NCBI GenBank assembly: GCA_026416065.1
Contig: JAOAFW010000243.1
Coordinates: 1-7,084, forward strand
Direction of reading: 5' to 3'
Length of the DNA: 7,084 nucleotides
From: Fimbriimonadales bacterium
GTDB taxonomy: Bacteria; Armatimonadota; Fimbriimonadia; Fimbriimonadales; GBS-DC
Under the pieces are notes generated by a model that did no database searches, was not told where the DNA came from, and saw nothing but the letters and a program-made list of their open reading frames with translations. The translations under genes were made by a program, and so were the position numbers. Below, in pieces: positions 6,561-7,084 of the stretch. How positions within the stretch are numbered: the stretch's first letter is position 1; each line of letters begins with the position of its first letter.

Positions 6561-7084
6561 ATGCGTATCCTGCTATGCTTTGGCGTGTTGCTAAGTATCG
6601 TTGTGGCGTGGGCAGGCGGCGAGGGCTGCTCACTGTGCGGACGCGCTCACACGGCGACAGCGAAGCACCCAGAAATCCATCTTCTTTCATTCCCCGCGCT
6701 CATTCAAGACCCCCAGCTGACCGATGTGCAACACTACGATTTGACCCTCGAGGTCGTGCCCAGCACCCAAACGCTCATCGGCTCGTGCATTATTACCGTG
6801 AAAGTGACCCAACCGACGCTGAACGCTTTCCGGTTCCGTTTGCGTGACAATTTTCTGATTACGGGACTGCGACTGGATGGACGTCCCATCTCGTTTGTGC
6901 GCGAGAGCGTCACCACCGTCCGTGCCGAGTTTGATCGAACCTACACCCAAAATGAGGTGTTCCAGCTACAAGTGGACTATCAAGGCGTGCCCGTTTCGCG
7001 TGGGTTCGGCTCGATTGAGTTCACCACGCGCTCATCAGGAGAGGTGATTGTCGCCACGCTTAGCCAGCCGTACTACGCCTACAC
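6561..7084 (+). CDS. Exported M1-family metallopeptidase (aminopeptidase N-like), N-terminal part only
   Basis: The frame starts at ATG 6561 and stays open for 174 codons to the window edge, so the zinc-binding catalytic domain (HExxH) lies outside. Residues 1-19 are a signal peptide (MRILLCFGVLLSIVVAWAG), so the protein is exported. A short linker contains CSLC (23-26), a CxxC pair. From about residue 54 the sequence follows the beta-sandwich N-terminal domain of M1 peptidases: VQHYDLTLEV (56-65), the strand GSCIITVKV (74-82), then FQLQVDYQG (134-142), and finally TLSQPYYAY (166-174), matching the TxSEP-type segment that precedes the catalytic domain. M1 enzymes remove N-terminal amino acids from peptides; a secreted one would serve peptide use outside the cytoplasm. 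The start is favoured by the TATAAT box six bases upstream and the immediate signal peptide. M1 membership is inferred from the N-domain alone. Confidence 0.8.
   Translation, partial: MRILLCFGVLLSIVVAWAGGEGCSLCGRAHTATAKHPEIHLLSFPALIQDPQLTDVQHYDLTLEVVPSTQTLIGSCIITVKVTQPTLNAFRFRLRDNFLITGLRLDGRPISFVRESVTTVRAEFDRTYTQNEVFQLQVDYQGVPVSRGFGSIEFTTRSSGEVIVATLSQPYYAY

Overview
The window is 7,084 bases of GC-rich bacterial chromosome, with no rRNA, tRNA, CRISPR array or insertion sequence that I can see. It holds six protein genes, two of them cut by the window edges. The domain content (Wzz/GumC-type and Wza/GumB-type export proteins, a BatA/VWA membrane protein, a fused chorismate mutase-prephenate dehydratase, an exported M1 peptidase) fits a diderm, probably environmental bacterium. 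Two genes appear to have leaderless promoters, with a -10 box exactly six bases before the ATG, a style common in Deinococcota and some other deep lineages. Armatimonadota or a relative is my best guess, but nothing here proves it.

Layout. Bases 2-1603 (+) are the 3' part of a polysaccharide chain-length/co-polymerase gene, and 1600-2739 (+) a translationally coupled outer-membrane-type polysaccharide export gene. Together they form the end of an exopolysaccharide or capsule export operon. Bases 2749-4581 (+) encode a 610-residue BatA-type membrane protein with a complete VWA metal site. It lies 9 bases downstream but has its own apparent -10 box overlapping the previous stop codon. Bases 4582-4834 are non-coding and contain two hairpins. 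Bases 4835-5230 (-) encode a small lysine-free protein that looks like a receiver (CheY-like) fold with its phosphorylation residues lost. Bases 5231-5411 separate this gene from the divergent pheA. Bases 5412-6479 (+) are pheA (P-protein). Bases 6561-7084 (+) are the start of an exported M1-family metallopeptidase that continues beyond the window.

How they work together. The first two genes would form the periplasm-spanning export route for a polysaccharide. The VWA protein may be co-transcribed with them, but its family has no known direct link to polysaccharide export. pheA makes phenylpyruvate for phenylalanine synthesis and looks like an independent unit, as does the M1 peptidase. The least explained items are the small minus-strand protein, the degenerate kinase-like tail on the chain-length protein, and the structured gap between the VWA gene and the minus-strand gene.
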